A stretch of 64,000 nt of DNA from Nematopogon swammerdamellus (GCA_946902875.1 OX336336.1:7162545-7226544), one strand, 5' to 3'; counted from the stretch's first letter, positions 39,926 to 51,806 are shown. Numbers and translations: made by a program. The notes: a model not told the origin generated them from the letters alone.

Positions 39926-40640
39926 AAAAAAACGGCCAAGTGCGAGACAGACCCACCACGCATTTGGCCGGTTTTTATGATTTGTTGTTTTATTTTGGAG
40001 TTTGCAATATAATCACACCAACTTTGACACCTCGTTTGTTACCGTTTTTAACCCGACGAAAAAAATGGAGGGTGTTATAAGTTTGACGTGTGAGGGTGTG
40101 TGTGTGTGTGAGGGTGTGTGAGGGTGTGTGTGTGTGTGTGTGTGTGTCTGTCTGCCTGTGGCATCGTAGCTCCCAAACGGCCGCATCCAATCGACCGATT
40201 TGGATGCGGTTTTTTATTAGGAAGCTTGTTTAATCGGGATGGTTCTTAGCTATGTTTGTAATCAAGTAATCAAGTAATTAAGTAATAGAAAAATAATTAT
40301 CTTAAAAAGTGGACCTATTAGCATGCGGCTTTTTTTAAAGAGCTTGAAATAAAACTTAAATTACAAACTTAAAAAAACCCCGACTCTAAAAAAGTCAAAA
40401 ATATTTTTTACGATAGAGCAAAGACAAAAAAAACACATTTCTTGTATCAATTAATTATTACTTTTTGCTTTTAAAAATTATTTGTTAAGATATTCGCCAT
40501 AATACCACATATTCTGTGAAAATTACGGTTCAAAAGGTACAGCCCTCGGACAGACGGACAGACACATAAACAGACAGGCGGCGTAGACTTAGTAATAAGC
40601 TTCCGGATTGATACAGAACCTTAAGAAGAAAGAACACGAA
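39926..40640 (+). mobile_element. Family P-like repeat interrupted by family G
   Basis: The left end 'aacggccaagtgcgagacag' and the right part 'tattctgtgaaaattacggt' plus (GACA)n belong to a P-type element. Family G (40048-40410) lies between them. Confidence 0.6.
40048..40410 (+). mobile_element. Family G element copy 1 (one arm only)
   Basis: 'aacccgacgaaaaaaatgg', (GT)n at 40085-40148, 'ggcatcgtagctcccaaacg', 'gatgcggttttttattagga' and 'ttcttagctatgtttgtaat' match 51807-52110. It ends after 'ccccgactctaaaaaagtca'; the second palindrome arm found in copy 3 is missing. Confidence 0.7.
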
Positions 40641-42307
40641 GGCACAGTCACGCTATTAAATTCAAAGTATTTTTTCCTGAAAAAAATATATAAAAAAAAT
40701 TATGACATACAAAGTTATAACGAGTCGGGGTTACTCGTTAGGTTTTATCTCCCGAAACGAGTTTCGACAAGACATCCCTTCAGATGAGATTGCAAAACCA
40801 ACGACTATAAGCAGCCGCCCTAGCCTTGTTTGTGAATATCGTAAGTACATATAGACCGAGCTCTGCATAGTCTCCACTCCACACTGCTAACTAGGTGTCC
40901 CGAGAACTGTGCGGCTCGATTCCAAACGGGACACGCGCGTACTACGTAACGTAACTAAACGTAATGACGGTACTACCGTAATGTGACTTAACGCAACGTA
41001 ACATAAAGCGAAGTAATGTTTTAAGAGAAAATCTGAGTACATATTCTATTTTCATGGAATGTATTGTAAATGACTTTGAACAGACTATACCAATAAAAAT
41101 AAATAGAATACAAAACAAGAATCGAATGTAAGATCAATCGATCGTCCTGTAAATTTTCTGAGTAAATTAAAAACGCTATGCACACTCACAAGTATAGCAC
41201 GATCGATAAGTTTATAATTTTAAAAAGCTCTGTAAAGTTTTGGCCCGATTCTTTCTTATAGATTGCAATACTGGACGGGACAAAGAAATTATGGTTAACC
41301 GTACTGAGCATTTCATTTAGTTTCAATGAAATGTGCATTGTTATTATTGCTCTTCGATGAGAGTGTGTGTTCTTCATGGTGAAATAAATATCTGAATGTG
41401 AATCTATATGATGCTATAATCGCACGTTGAAGGCTGCGTGTGACGCTAGAAAAGGGGCGCGATAGAGCGATAGGGAATCGGTGAGAGAAAGAAAGGGATA
41501 GACGTGCTCGACAAATTGTATCGTAAGCCTGAAGTTAGTTGTTTTTAGGATTCCCTAGCCAAATGGCGAAACGAAACCCTTATAAGTTCGTGCTGTCCGT
41601 CTGTACGTCCGTCCGTCCGCATGTCACAGCAATTTTACTCGAAGACTATTGACAATGTATAGATGAAATTTTGAAAGAAGGTAGGTATGTTCTGTGAACC
41701 GCTATACAAATGGTGTGGTGAAATTAAGAAAAAAAAAATAGGATTTGCGTGTAAAGTATCGATTGATAAGTTTTAAAAAATTACAAAGAAGTTTCAAAAT
41801 TACTTTTTTGTTTAAGTCTAGTTGGTGAGATATGCGCTTCTAAAGTTGTAAACTTTAAGCTGTTCCAACAAATATAATAAATTTACAGATATACCTGCGA
41901 TTTCACATCCATTAATTGAAAAAAAGTTGACCTTGTTCAGGTTTATCTTTCTGAGATATTATACAAAACCTACCGTGTTAGTCTAGCTAGGGTGATACGC
42001 AGCCTGAAACATACCAGGTACCATCGATGCGAGGAGTATTTTTTTTTATAATACTTAGTAAGAAAAACGCGGTTAAACTTGGAATCGACTGAAGACAGAG
42101 GTAGGCGAGCCGGCTGTGTCAGGGGTCGGGAAAAGGTCGCGGCTAGGAGCAGCGCTCTTTTGGGACAGACCGGTTGAAAAGGGTATAAAGACGAACATTT
42201 ACACTAGCTCGTATCGCTCTTGAAGGTTTAGGTTAAAATAAGTACTGTATAATTTCTTATATTAATTTGTAAATTATGCTTTAACTAAACTAACTCTAAA
42301 AACGTGA
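40641..42307. other. Mostly unassigned sequence
   Basis: Positions 41545-41640 resemble the repeat end at 17133-17235 ('gtccgtctgtacgtccgtcc', 'catgtcacagcaatttta'). No gene recognised in the remaining 1.5 kb. Confidence 0.3.
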
Positions 42308-42655
42308 GCTTCGGTAGCTCAGTGGTGCGGTCGGTCGACTGTCGGTCGTGGTCATAAGCACACGTGGGCGCAGTCAGTACTTGGATAGAAGAAAGAAAGA
42401 ACGGGACCACAGGCCCGTTGGAGGCTGACCGTGGTTCGGATTCCACGTGGAACTGTAGGTCCCTCCCCTTTTTACCTTACTAGGTGATGTGGGTTGTTAC
42501 TACCGCACTGAATGTATGGTTGATTGAAAATACTATGTAAATAGTTCGTGTTTGCGTTCAGTTCAGTGTAGTCTGCACGACCGAAGGGAAGCACTGACAT
42601 GGCACCTAGTTCACCAAAGTATGATGGCCTGACATCACCGATGTGGTAGGTGATA
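42308..42655 (+). mobile_element. SINE A copy 13
   Basis: A-box-like 'tagctcagtggtgcggtcgg' near 42314, 5S-like 'cagtcagtacttggata' near 42373 (then disrupted by a purine-rich insertion 'gaagaaagaaagaacggg'), B-box-like 'ggttcggattcc', body, and 'ggcctgacatcaccgatg'. The end is lost before the A-tail. Confidence 0.85.
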
Positions 42656-43559
42656 ATTTTGTCTGTGATTTCTAAATTCGAAAGATTATTTTGCTCAATT
42701 TGCTATTTATTACAAATGGGTAAGGCGATAAACATAGATAGAAATATTTTTATAATTGAAAATTCCTTTTTCAGTTAGCAACTTTGACCTTAACAAATAT
42801 TTACCTACCTACGTTTGAAAAAAACAATCACGCATTTCTACGACCGTGGACCCGCGGGCGAAAGCAGTATCGAATAATACTTTGATGAAAAGATAATGGT
42901 TACTAATGGAATGAATCAATTTCGAAAATTGAATAACGTTTTCTGTTTTTCTTTTTCGTTGTAAATAACATCGACGCTGTTAAGTGGATTAATAAACATT
43001 ATAAAACCCGACTGCTAAAAAATTAAGGAAACGAGGAAAGATCAGTAGAAAATGCTGTGGAAACTCTGAGAGCGTTTCTCTATGCAAATAGACGGAGGAG
43101 TGATCAACCAGAGGAAATTGTCGAACGTGTGGCGTTTTCGCACTGCTAACCATTTCAGTTTCCGACCAGTAACGATATGTGAAGCTTGGCACGTCCTGTA
43201 ACATTATCTCTAGTTCGTGATTGATGTAATGAATGACGAATGCTGTACATATACGTAAGTAGTCACTGACAGTTGCGTAGGAGTACATTTAGCACACACA
43301 CACTTGGCTGTGTAGCGTGGTGATTAAGGTCCCATACAAGGTAAAATTCTTCTCTTTCTGAAGATGTACCATCTACTCGCCTGACATATTCAGTTTTAAA
43401 ACATTATGTAAAACGCCTACATCTATCAGGGCGTAAAAGTAGCCTTTTGAAAATACGATTTCATACAAAAAAATTATAATTTCCAAATATTTTCCTCTAA
43501 ATCTACCTTTAGTAAAAACGCTAAATTGTGGAAAAACGAATTTTATTAGTTTATTATAA
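42656..43559. other. Unassigned sequence
   Basis: No feature recognised. Confidence 0.25.
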
Positions 43560-43915
43560 TCATCTTTATTTCAGCCAACTAGGGCCATACAGTGAACAAG
43601 AAACTATAAATACATAATGAAAACTCAAACTAAACAATATTAAAATAGTTATCAAATGAATCTAAGGTAAAAGTACCTAGCACACTTGCGGCATTTCCCC
43701 GCTGGATGGCAAGGCTAACTCGTTGGATGAAGTAAGCCTTCGATTGCGGGACACCAGTTACATCGACTAGAAGCTTCCCGAGCTTCTTCAGGAAACTCCT
43801 GGCACCAGAACTCCACGGACCGAGCGTCTCTACCGCAAAAGCAACAAAGTGAAAACTGTCGGCAAGATCACCGTATTGCGTTTGAGGTCCTCTGCCCTGT
43901 TTATTATAATATATT
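43560..43915 (-). pseudogene. LINE pol C-terminal fragment, family L copy 2
   Basis: One minus-strand frame reads without stops 'VAFAVETLGPWSSGARSFLK', 'KLGKLLVDVTGVPQSKAYF' and 'QRVSLAIQRGNAASVL'. It is the best preserved of the three family L copies. The 3' end lies near 43560 ('atctttatttcagccaact'). Confidence 0.6.
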
Positions 43916-44319
43916 TATTTTGGTAGCTTTTTATTTCTTTCTTTCAATTACCTAGTAGTTTTGCAATTAAAATATAAACATTTTTAGCTTACGATAAAAT
44001 GTAGTAATCTATGCTGTATTGCTCCAAAAGCGTTAAATCAAAGTACAAAGTTTTTATGCAAACAGTACCTATACAATTATATTAGGTGTAAAGAAGGACT
44101 TACCTTCATATTTCTTCCAGCCAATCTTATTTATAATGAAACGAGCTGTTACCGCGGCTTCGCTTCGCGGCGAAATGTCTTATAACCATACTTAGATGTG
44201 AACAATGGTAATCCCTCGGGAAACCCCGTGTGAATTCATTGAGTAGTTATCGACTTAGAAACGAACATAGAATCAAAATCAGCGTGTCGGGCGATATAGA
44301 TTTTGCGCTATATAAGTTA
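43916..44319. other. Unassigned sequence
   Basis: A short 'ccgcggcttcgcttcgcgg' piece near 44150 is a LINE-3'-end-like scrap. Confidence 0.3.
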
Positions 44320-44485
44320 TAGCTTTTGCTCGCGGCTTCGCTCGCATAGCCTATGTCCATCCTGAAGGTCCATTATAATTTATTGGTCAAATAATGTTTT
44401 AAATCGGATTAGTATTTTCCGAGATTACCTCCTAAATCCAAATTTACAAACTTACAAACTTTACCTTTTAATAATATTAGTGTCT
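44320..44485 (+). mobile_element. LINE-like 3' fragment, family V copy 2
   Basis: 'gcggcttcgctcgcatagcc', 'tatgtccatcctgaaggtcc', 'attggtcaaataatgtttta' and 'cttacaaactttacctttta' match 27070-27255. Confidence 0.65.
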
Positions 44486-44964
44486 GAACTACAGACATTA
44501 TTGCAGATGATAAAAAAGTGATTTCTGTACTGCACAAAAGTCTAAAAATACACACCCACATGATAAACTGCTCTATGACTGGACGAAATCAGATCCACCT
44601 CCGCGCTGATTTTCGGCTTTTTGCGAGTTAAATTACTCGGGCTTATGTACAGGCACGCTCGGATCACATTCACGGGTTCTATTTCACTTTTTGGGGCAGT
44701 GAAAAATACGTTTTCTGGTGACAAAGTACAGTTATGAAGGGTTAATGGAGGTCCGCGTTAGTCCCTGCACGCCAACAAGTTTTCACTTTGAACGAACAAG
44801 CGCACGTGGATTTCGTTCTGTGAATAATTCTGCTTAGTTAATTTTCTTTAATAAAATTCAATTGAATTGTATGCCGTTTGTCTTGTTGTAGCCTTTCAGT
44901 GCGTCATCGAGACCTCTCGTAGGTAGGTATGTATGTTTGTATGTATTATCTGTATGTACACATA
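44486..44964. other. Unassigned sequence
   Basis: No feature recognised. Confidence 0.25.
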
Positions 44965-45221
44965 CAAGGTGTATTTGAATTAACTGCGTTCCTTTCAGGG
45001 GGTTGTTCTGTATCCTAAACGGAGTAACTTTTGTTCTATAGCTTTTGGAAATTGGAAAAAAATCACTTTCTCCATACATTTAAGGGCAGACCTAACCTCC
45101 AAATGTATGGGGAACGTGATTTTTTTTTTTTTGGAAATTTCAAAAGTTGTATAACAAAAGTTGCTCAGTTTAAGATACAGAACAACCGCCTAAAAGGAAC
45201 GCAGCTAATTCAAATACATTC
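44965..45221. mobile_element. Foldback palindrome, copy 1
   Basis: The two halves are inverted copies of about 110 bp: 'aactgcgttcctttcagggg', 'taacttttgttctatagctt' and 'ttggaaattggaaaaaaatc' on the left are mirrored on the right. They surround a short centre 'tttaagggcagacctaacct'. No coding content. It behaves like a hairpin MITE. Confidence 0.8.
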
Positions 45222-46159
45222 TGTATATGTTTACTCCTATGTGTGTGTATGTACTTTTATGGAGTACGTTTATATGTAGCTATCTATGTTCCGAACTACT
45301 GGGCAGCTTTTAATAAGTAAGGTGTCATTCGATCTATCTCACTCACATAAGTACCATACATAGCGTCACACCTGTTTCCCAGTGGGGTAGGCAGATACAA
45401 CGGATCTCCACGTGCCACGATCCTGACACACCTCTGCCGCCTCATAGTACAACATAATTACCAAATTTGGTTCATTTGGGTATCGTTGTCACGGCCTTGA
45501 AAGACGACTATCTGGTATTTCACAAGACAACATAATTGGTACCGAACCAAAAAAATTATTAAGAACAATTCAATATGTAGGTACGTACGATACCTTACAT
45601 TTATGTACATCGATATTTACCCGATTCGTACCTGTTTCAGTTAACACAATAGCGAATTATATTTGTGATTCATGCGTGAATGAGTTTGTCAAAGAAATAA
45701 ATGCCGCAGAAATGTCATTCGTTACAATGCATGCATTTGGTCGGCTTGCACTTCATTTCCACCAACAAGATATGCACATAAATAAGTAATATTGGAGTTA
45801 GATATAAAGGATGTCCCAGTTCAACCGGACTTCCTTACCACATGCTTCCTTATTTTTTAATACTTCAGTAAAGGTTCAGTATAATTTTTTCCTAGTTTCT
45901 ACTCGCATATTTCTAGATGATCGAGGTTTTATACGTTAGGAATGGTTCGTCAAAACCATGTCTAACAACGGAAACTGACCTTTTAATGGCGATTATATCG
46001 AAAAAGATGAATACTATAAAAACAATTTTAGAAGCTTATTCAACGAGGAACCCCGTGCTGGTAAACAACACCGGTCGAACTGGAACATCCGGTATATTAT
46101 GTGCCTACATTTGAAAAATGCAATGTGTAATTCGTCATAGTGTCGATTACACTAAATAA
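45222..46159. other. Unassigned sequence
   Basis: No gene recognised. 'cccagtggggtaggcagata' near 45380 resembles common lepidopteran repeat text. Confidence 0.3.
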
Positions 46160-46258
46160 AGGTCATCTGTCGAAACGGCAATGAAACGATTGTTGGTGTT
46201 TCGGTCCACTTCAGTGTAGCCGGCACAGCGAAAGTGAAATACTGACATTTAGACATTT
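46160..46258 (+). mobile_element. SINE A fragment
   Basis: 'tcatctgtcgaaacggcaat', 'tcggtccacttcagtgtagc' and 'cggcacagcgaaagtgaaat' are the middle of the SINE A body, inverted relative to the adjacent copy 14. Confidence 0.65.
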
Positions 46259-46266
46259 TCATCTAG

Positions 46267-46658
46267 TTTTTTTTTTATGGACACTGACACGGTTGGCTAC
46301 ATCACCTACTACATCCGTGATGTCGGCCCACAACACCTTGGCGAACTAGGTGTTATGTCAGTGCTTTTCTTCGGTCGTGCCGGCTACACTGAACTGGACC
46401 GAAAATACGAACTATTTAAATCGCCGTTTCAACCGACCTTTCATTCAGTGCGGTGGCACCAACGGGCGCGGGTTAAACCCTACCACCTAGTAAGGTAAGA
46501 AGTGAAGGAACCTATAGTTTTACGTGGAATCAGAACCACGATCAGCCTCCAACGGTCGAGCGGTCACCCATCCATCCACTGATCCACCATCGCACCAAGG
46601 TGTGCTTATAATCCAACCGACATTCGACCGAACGCACCACTGAGCTACCGAGGCTGAC
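46267..46658 (-). mobile_element. SINE A copy 14, near full length
   Basis: T-run, 'atggacactgacacggttgg', full body, B-box-like, and complement of the A-box-like 'ctgagctaccgaggctgac' at the right. The 5S-like segment is replaced by 'catccatccactgatccacc', as in copy 1. Confidence 0.9.
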
Positions 46659-46978
46659 GAATTATTTTGATTGCGTTGACAAGCTTGAATTCCTTACACC
46701 TCCAAGGGATCATAGATCGTATTATTTGATATTAATTTCAACTTGATACTTCTACCCAATGCCGCTGCTATCACTTTTAATTCTTTGAGTTTGAGGGAAT
46801 AACCGGCTCGTCGGTTTCATAGTTAAGGCGTCAGTAGGGTGGAACGAGCGAGATAGCGCACACAAAGCTAAACTGTGCCGACAATGCGACAGTCAGTGAG
46901 ATGTTTTAGATTTATTTCGCCGCTAGATGTCGTTCAGTTGTCGAACTAATGAATACTTTGGAGACTGGGGAATATACA
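46659..46978. other. Unassigned sequence
   Basis: No feature recognised. Confidence 0.25.
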
Positions 46979-47231
46979 AGGTGTTTCGTTATTCATGTCG
47001 TTTCTTTCAGGGGGTTGTTATGTATTCTAAACTGAGTAACTTTTGTTCTACAGCTTTTGGAAATTGGAAAAAAAAATCACTTTCTCCATACATTTAAGGG
47101 CAGACCTAACCTCCAAATGTATGGGGAAAGTGATTTTTTTTTCAATTTCCAAAAGCTATAGAACAAAAGTTACTCAGTTTAGGATACAGAACAACCCCCT
47201 GAAAGAAACGACATGAATAAGGAAACACCTT
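46979..47231. mobile_element. Foldback palindrome, copy 2
   Basis: Arms of about 110 bp, nearly perfect: 'aaggtgtttcgttattcatg' to 'ccatacat' on the left, mirrored to 'aataaggaaacacctt' on the right. The centre 'ttaagggcagacctaacctc' is the same as in the copy at 44965-45221. Confidence 0.85.
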
Positions 47232-47255
47232 ATATATCATGGAGTAAGTTACTTT

Positions 47256-48320
47256 GTTTTTTTTTTTTATGGAAACTGACACGGCTACATCACCTACAAC
47301 ATTCGTGATGTCAGCCCATAAAACCGGGTGAACTAGGTGCCATGTCAGTGCTTCCCTTAATTTCATTTCGGCTACACTGAACTGGGCGGAAAACACGAAC
47401 TATTTACGTAGCCATTTCAACCGACGTTTCATACAGTGCGGTGGTATCAACCCGGGCGGGATAAATCCTACCACCTAGTAAGATAAGAAGTGAAGGGACC
47501 TACAGTATTACGTGGAATCCGAACCACTGTCAGCCTCCAACGGTCGCGCGGTCACCCATCCAAGTATAGTGCCAACAGGAAGTTATGATGCGTGGGAAAT
47601 ATGCGAAACTGTCTGAATTCCTAAGAAGGGATGTGAACTTTCGGTCGAAAGTTTGTCCATAAATTTTATGACTTAATAGCAAAGATATATTACTTACTAG
47701 ATAAATCACTCGGCCAACTAACATATTCCACCGAGTTGCGGTTCACGATCCTCAAGTCTCTTAGTCGAGCGCGAGAGGCCGCAGCGCGCAGTCGTCGCCT
47801 GCCTGCTGCGATCGCGCCTCGCCTACTTTAAACTAATACATTTGTCGATGCGAAGGTGCGATGGCGAATCTGGAAATGATGAAAAGACAATATGCACACC
47901 GACGCACGAGTGCGATCATTCTCCCTACCCCTTGCCTCTCTCATAGTAAAATGCCTCTCTCCCGCACGCTTCCCGCCCTGCGCCAGCCCCCCACACCGGC
48001 CGCCAGACCGTCTCCCACACGCTTCCCGCCCTGCGCTCCGCCTCCCCGCTACCTTACCCCATACCTGAGCCGCTGGAACACCGCTTCTCTGTATATTTCT
48101 TCGGAGCGATAAATCTATATAATATTTCATCTAAGCTTAATAGCCTAAATTATCGACAAACTTTCGATCGAAAGTTCACGTCCCTTCTTAGGAATGCAGA
48201 GAGTTTCGCATATTTCCCACGCATCATAACTTCTTGGTGGTACTATACTGACCGCGCTCAGGGTTGCTTAACAACAGTCGACCGACCGCACCACTGAGCG
48301 ACTGAGCTACCGAGGCTGAC
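47256..48320 (-). mobile_element. SINE A copy 15, split by a 679-bp element
   Basis: The left part (47256-47566) is body plus B box to 'cacccatccaagta'. The right part (48246-48320) resumes 'tactgaccgcgctcagggtt' with the 5S-like segment and the A-box-like region. The break falls inside the 5S-like word 'aagtactgacc'. Confidence 0.9.
47567..48245. mobile_element. 679-bp DNA element with about 92-bp inverted ends, TA target
   Basis: The termini start 'tagtgccaacaggaagttat' (left) and 'tagtaccaccaagaagttat' (right, mirrored) and stay paired for about 92 bp with about eight mismatches. TA lies on both sides (47565-47566, 48246-48247), as the uninterrupted SINE word 'aagtactgacc' predicts. The interior is partly GC-rich with no transposase frame. 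TA duplication fits Tc1/mariner-like transposition, but other TA-targeting groups exist. Confidence 0.9.
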
Positions 48321-48329
48321 GTTTTATGA

Positions 48330-48560
48330 GATATTGTGTTTGTAGACTCTATGTATGACACTACAACTAAATTAGCGATTTTTAGAAATCTTTTCTGTAT
48401 GTATGTATGTTCCTCCATAACTCTTAAACCGATCATCTGAATTCGCTGAAACGTAGTACCAGCACATTTGACTATACGCGACACAGGATAGGCTGTAAAA
48501 TTCAGTTCCGGTTACGCTATGATGATGTGGTTCTCATAAAAACCGAATTATTGCGCGCGC
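48330..48560 (-). mobile_element. Dispersed repeat E, copy 2
   Basis: Mirror of 17440-17702: 'tgtatgtatgtatgttcctc', 'cataactcttaaaccgatca' and 'aaaattcagttccggttacg'. The frame spanning it is not a gene. Confidence 0.65.
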
Positions 48561-48584
48561 GAAATAAAGGTACGTTAGCAGGCG

Positions 48585-48650
48585 GGCTTACTTACTTTCT
48601 TCTTTTTAAATACGACTTTCACGCGAGCGTAGCCTCGGGCAAAAACTAGT
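48585..48650 (-). repeat. Element-T-like terminal end
   Basis: 'tactttcttctttttaaata' followed by 'cgactttcacgcgagcgtag' and 'cctcgggcaaaaact' matches the right end of element T (24950-24999). Confidence 0.6.
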
Positions 48651-48659
48651 ATCGATTAA

Positions 48660-49098
48660 GATTACTATTTTGTATCCTGTATCCAGCCAATTGGGGTGGG
48701 CAGAATAATCGCGGTTGTGCTGCAAGAACTCTGGTAAATTACAGCACAGCAGTGACCACCACCATTCGCAAAGTGTTCGAACTTCGGACAATATACATGT
48801 CTATCAATCAGCAAGTAAAGCACGAAGACATAGTTACCTACTGTATGACTGTGGAAGCACCGTGCCAAGGTGAGAGGTGAATAGCCTGCCGCCCTTTAAC
48901 ACGGCATCTTGTCCTTATCCATTAGGCGCCGTTTACGACATACTTTTAATACTGTTTTCGGTTACGCGGTATAACTAAAGACGACTTAATTTTGTCCACG
49001 TTTCGTCTTTCGAAACATAAACCTATTACGACGTGCATGGGGAGAGATTCAGTGGGGCTCTTATTTTTCAGTACCAGCACCACACGGTACTTTATATT
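48660..49098 (-). mobile_element. Family D repeat copy 4, interrupted
   Basis: 48664-48935 holds the main D text ('gtaaattacagcacagcagt', 'caccattcgcaaagtgttcg', 'acacggcatcttgtccttat'). After about 90 unrelated bases the 5' head appears at 49026-49098 ('acgtgcatggggagagattc', 'agtggggctcttatttttca', 'gtaccagcaccacacggta'). Confidence 0.7.
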
Positions 49099-49961
49099 GT
49101 ACTAGATATACAGTACTAGCACTTAATTTTTTTTTTTTAATATTATGAAATGATATAATGCTAATTTACATAACTATTTAAAATTTTATGTTTGTATATG
49201 TTTATAATGAAAACTAATAGAAACACAAAGCAAACGTAATGACGCAATAGTTGAAGAGAAAAAAAAATAAAAGGGTTTTCTCGCCAACAGGCACAAAACC
49301 TCAATATTGTTTGCTCACACGGAGCGAAACAGCAACAAGCGAGGCCTGTATTGTGCCCAGTAGAGATACTACGCATAATTAAATGTAGTTGATTAAAATT
49401 TTAATTAAAAATATACGGATATGAATCTAGGCGCCCCGGTATAATAATTATGGTCCGGTCGTGGTTAATGTGGGTTGGAGGGCGTGGAGCAACTATAATT
49501 TTTTATCCCTTTGAGGCAATTTTCTTATCTGAATTGTTTTATATAAAAATTGTAATATTGAGGCTTTTGTTATTAGAGAGCAAACACAGAAGCAAGGTTT
49601 AAAAAAATCATAACAAATGTTTCCTTTTGTTCAGGAATATAGACGGTAGGATGGAAAAAAATATGAGGTGTATTGGGACACCCGACAGAAGCGAAACTTT
49701 GTATATAAAATCCAATTTTTAGTAATATATAACATAATTTAAAATGGTTCGACTTCAAAAGACTTTCATAGATGGCGCTTTAGTACTCTGTCTCGCTCAC
49801 TCACATGGGCAATAAATACGCGCTGGCCAGTCAATGAGGAGTGTTTCAACTTCCGTTCGCACTTTCGTGACGTTTCACTGTTTCTGTGTTAGGTCCCCAT
49901 TCGAAATGTGCGTTAAAAAAAGTCGTTAAAAAAACGAAATGAGAGGATTCGGTAATTATAT
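49099..49961. other. Unassigned sequence
   Basis: No feature recognised. Confidence 0.25.
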
Positions 49962-50908
49962 TTTTAACCACCGATGAAAAAGAGGGTTATTATTATTATA
50001 ATAAGTTTGACGGCTCCGTCTGTCTGTGTGTCTGCTGTGACAAAGTAGCTCCCAAACGAATGGTCCGATTTTAAAGCGTTTTTTTTATTAGAAAGCTGGT
50101 TTAACGGAGATGGTTCTTAGCTGTGTTAGTAATCAAGTAATTTATGAAGTAATAAAAAAATTACGTTTCACGGATGGACCGACTTGGATGCGGTTTATTT
50201 TTTAAAGCTTGAGGTGAAAGTTAATTTACAAATTTAAAAACACTCCGACCTCCTAAAAAGTCAAAAGTAACTTCCGTTTAGTTACTTAAAGGACTCGGGG
50301 TTCCGCTAAGTAAAGCAATATACCTGAGTACCTTCTTTCAGCCATGGATTCTATCCAACGACGAGCCATTCGCCTCATTGGCGACTCTGTACTCACAAAG
50401 GACCTTCAACCTCTAAAACACAGACGTATCGTTGGGTCATTGAGCCTGTTTTATCGGACCTACTATGGCCGCTGCTCTGATGAAATTGCTTCCCTTATCC
50501 CTCCTCCTGCTGTTCGCCTTCGCCAAACCCGCCATACTCTCGCGGAACACCCCTTTGTAGTGGACAGACAAGTACTTCGAACGGCACGATTCTCTGAATC
50601 GTTCTTGTGCCGCACTGCAAAGGTGTGGAACGGGCTTCCGGGGAATATCTTTCCCCACTCCTACAATCCACGGATCTTCAAATTGCGGGTAAATAGCCTT
50701 TCCCCAGCGACATTAGTCCACCTCCAAGCCGGACTGGCACCTCCTCGGGGGTGATATTGGCTGCGCCTGAGGCTTCGACCTCGGACACAGCCAGCTAGTT
50801 CGGAAACAATAAAAAAAAAAATACAAACTCAGAGCTGCGCGGGTATTTACTTAGCGGTCCCTCGACTCTTTAAGTAACTAAGCGGAAAATTTATTTTGAC
50901 TTTGTAAC
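49962..50908 (+). mobile_element. Family G element copy 2, split by a LINE
   Basis: The left part (49962-50318) has 'accaccgatgaaaaagaggg', 'agtagctcccaaacgaatgg' and the first palindrome arm ('gtcaaaagtaacttccgttt'). The right part (50822-50908) is the second arm ('gcgcgggtatttacttagcg'). The LINE occupies the hairpin loop. Confidence 0.75.
50322..50821 (+). pseudogene. Jockey-like LINE 3' fragment, family J copy 3
   Basis: Codons 50344-50754 give 'MDSIQRRAIRLIGDSVLTKD', 'LQPLKHRRIVGSLSLFYRTY', 'RLRQTRHTLAEHPFVVD' and 'RTAKVWNGLPGNIFPHSYNP', the C-terminus of Jockey-type pol, uninterrupted to a normal stop. A short 3' UTR with 'gttcggaaacaat' and an A-run at 50809-50820 follow. Everything upstream of the last about 140 codons is absent. 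'ATAC' on both sides may be a target-site duplication. Confidence 0.85.
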
Positions 50909-50909
50909 A

Positions 50910-51195
50910 GTCAGTAAGTCAAGTCAGTCAGCGTGTATGCGTCCACTGCTGGAGTTACGACTCTTCAATTTTCATCCAGTCCTTTCGGCGTTCAGCGGTA
51001 CGGAACCACTGCTTTCCGCCAACGTACTTGATGTCGTCGTCCCATCTGGAGGGTATTCTTCCCACGCTCCATTTTCCTGTCCACGGCCGCAAGCGTAGGA
51101 CACGGTTACGCCAACGGTCGTCGTATCTTCGGCTGAAGTTCCCAGCACACTGCCAATTGTGCTTAGCCACCCAGTGTCCAAAATCAACAATCACA
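50910..51195 (-). pseudogene. RTE-type LINE C-terminal fragment
   Basis: The minus frame (50955-51194) reads 'HWVAKHNWQCAGNFSRRYDD', 'RLRPWTGKWSVGRIPSRWDD' and 'DIKYVGGKQWFRTAERRKDW', the recognisable end of RTE-type pol ('..R.DDRW...L...P......GRP..RW.DD...'). It is followed toward 50910 by 3' text 'gcgtccactgctgg'. It is about 80 codons long, 5'-truncated. Confidence 0.75.
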
Positions 51196-51552
51196 AATAG
51201 GTAGGTAATTCATTAATAACATTTACGTAACATGTGTAGGTATCTAAAATTGTTGTACTTGCTCTTAATAATACTGTGTTGTGAAACCACCAAGAAAGCG
51301 ATTGAGAATAGCGGACAGGACAAAGAGTTTCGAGAGACTGCGAGTTTCATCGATCTGTCGTATATATTTAGAGCCGCGGCTGAAGCGAAAAACTGAATTA
51401 TTGATTCGCTGACCGGTTGCGGCGGTGCGGCGGACCACCTCGCCTCATATTTGACAAGAACAAATATCAGCAGTGCGGGATCAAATATTAGAACCCCTCC
51501 TGGGCGGAGTATTCGTGGCAAAAATTTTGCTTGTGTTTATTTAGTACTATGT
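51196..51552. other. Unassigned sequence
   Basis: No feature recognised. Confidence 0.25.
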
Positions 51553-51720
51553 AGCTTTTGCGGGAGGCTTCGCTTCGCGTGTCTTTTTGCTCACAGCTCA
51601 GGCCGCCGATGACGTAGCGTTATGATTTATATCCTAAAAACAATCTTGAGAAGTGACATGATGTATCAGTGAACCGTATATAAATCGATAAAGTGGTTTT
51701 CGATTTGTAAGGATATGTTG
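51553..51720 (+). mobile_element. Family R LINE-like 3' fragment, copy 3
   Basis: 'ggcttcgcttcgcgtgtctt', 'tttgctcacagctcaggccg' and 'ccgatgacgtagcgttatga' match 2473-2637 closely. Confidence 0.65.
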
Positions 51721-51806
51721 ACGTACGCTACACGGCCGTGGAAAATTCGTTTTATTTATTAAGATCGAATATCATTCTCCATGAAAAATTCATCGCCGTT
51801 ATTTTT

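Noticed and set aside
47861..48130. Overlapping 83- and 100-codon frames
   Set aside because: They lie inside the non-autonomous 679-bp element; Pro/Arg/Gly richness follows from GC-rich filler, and no transposase motif is seen.
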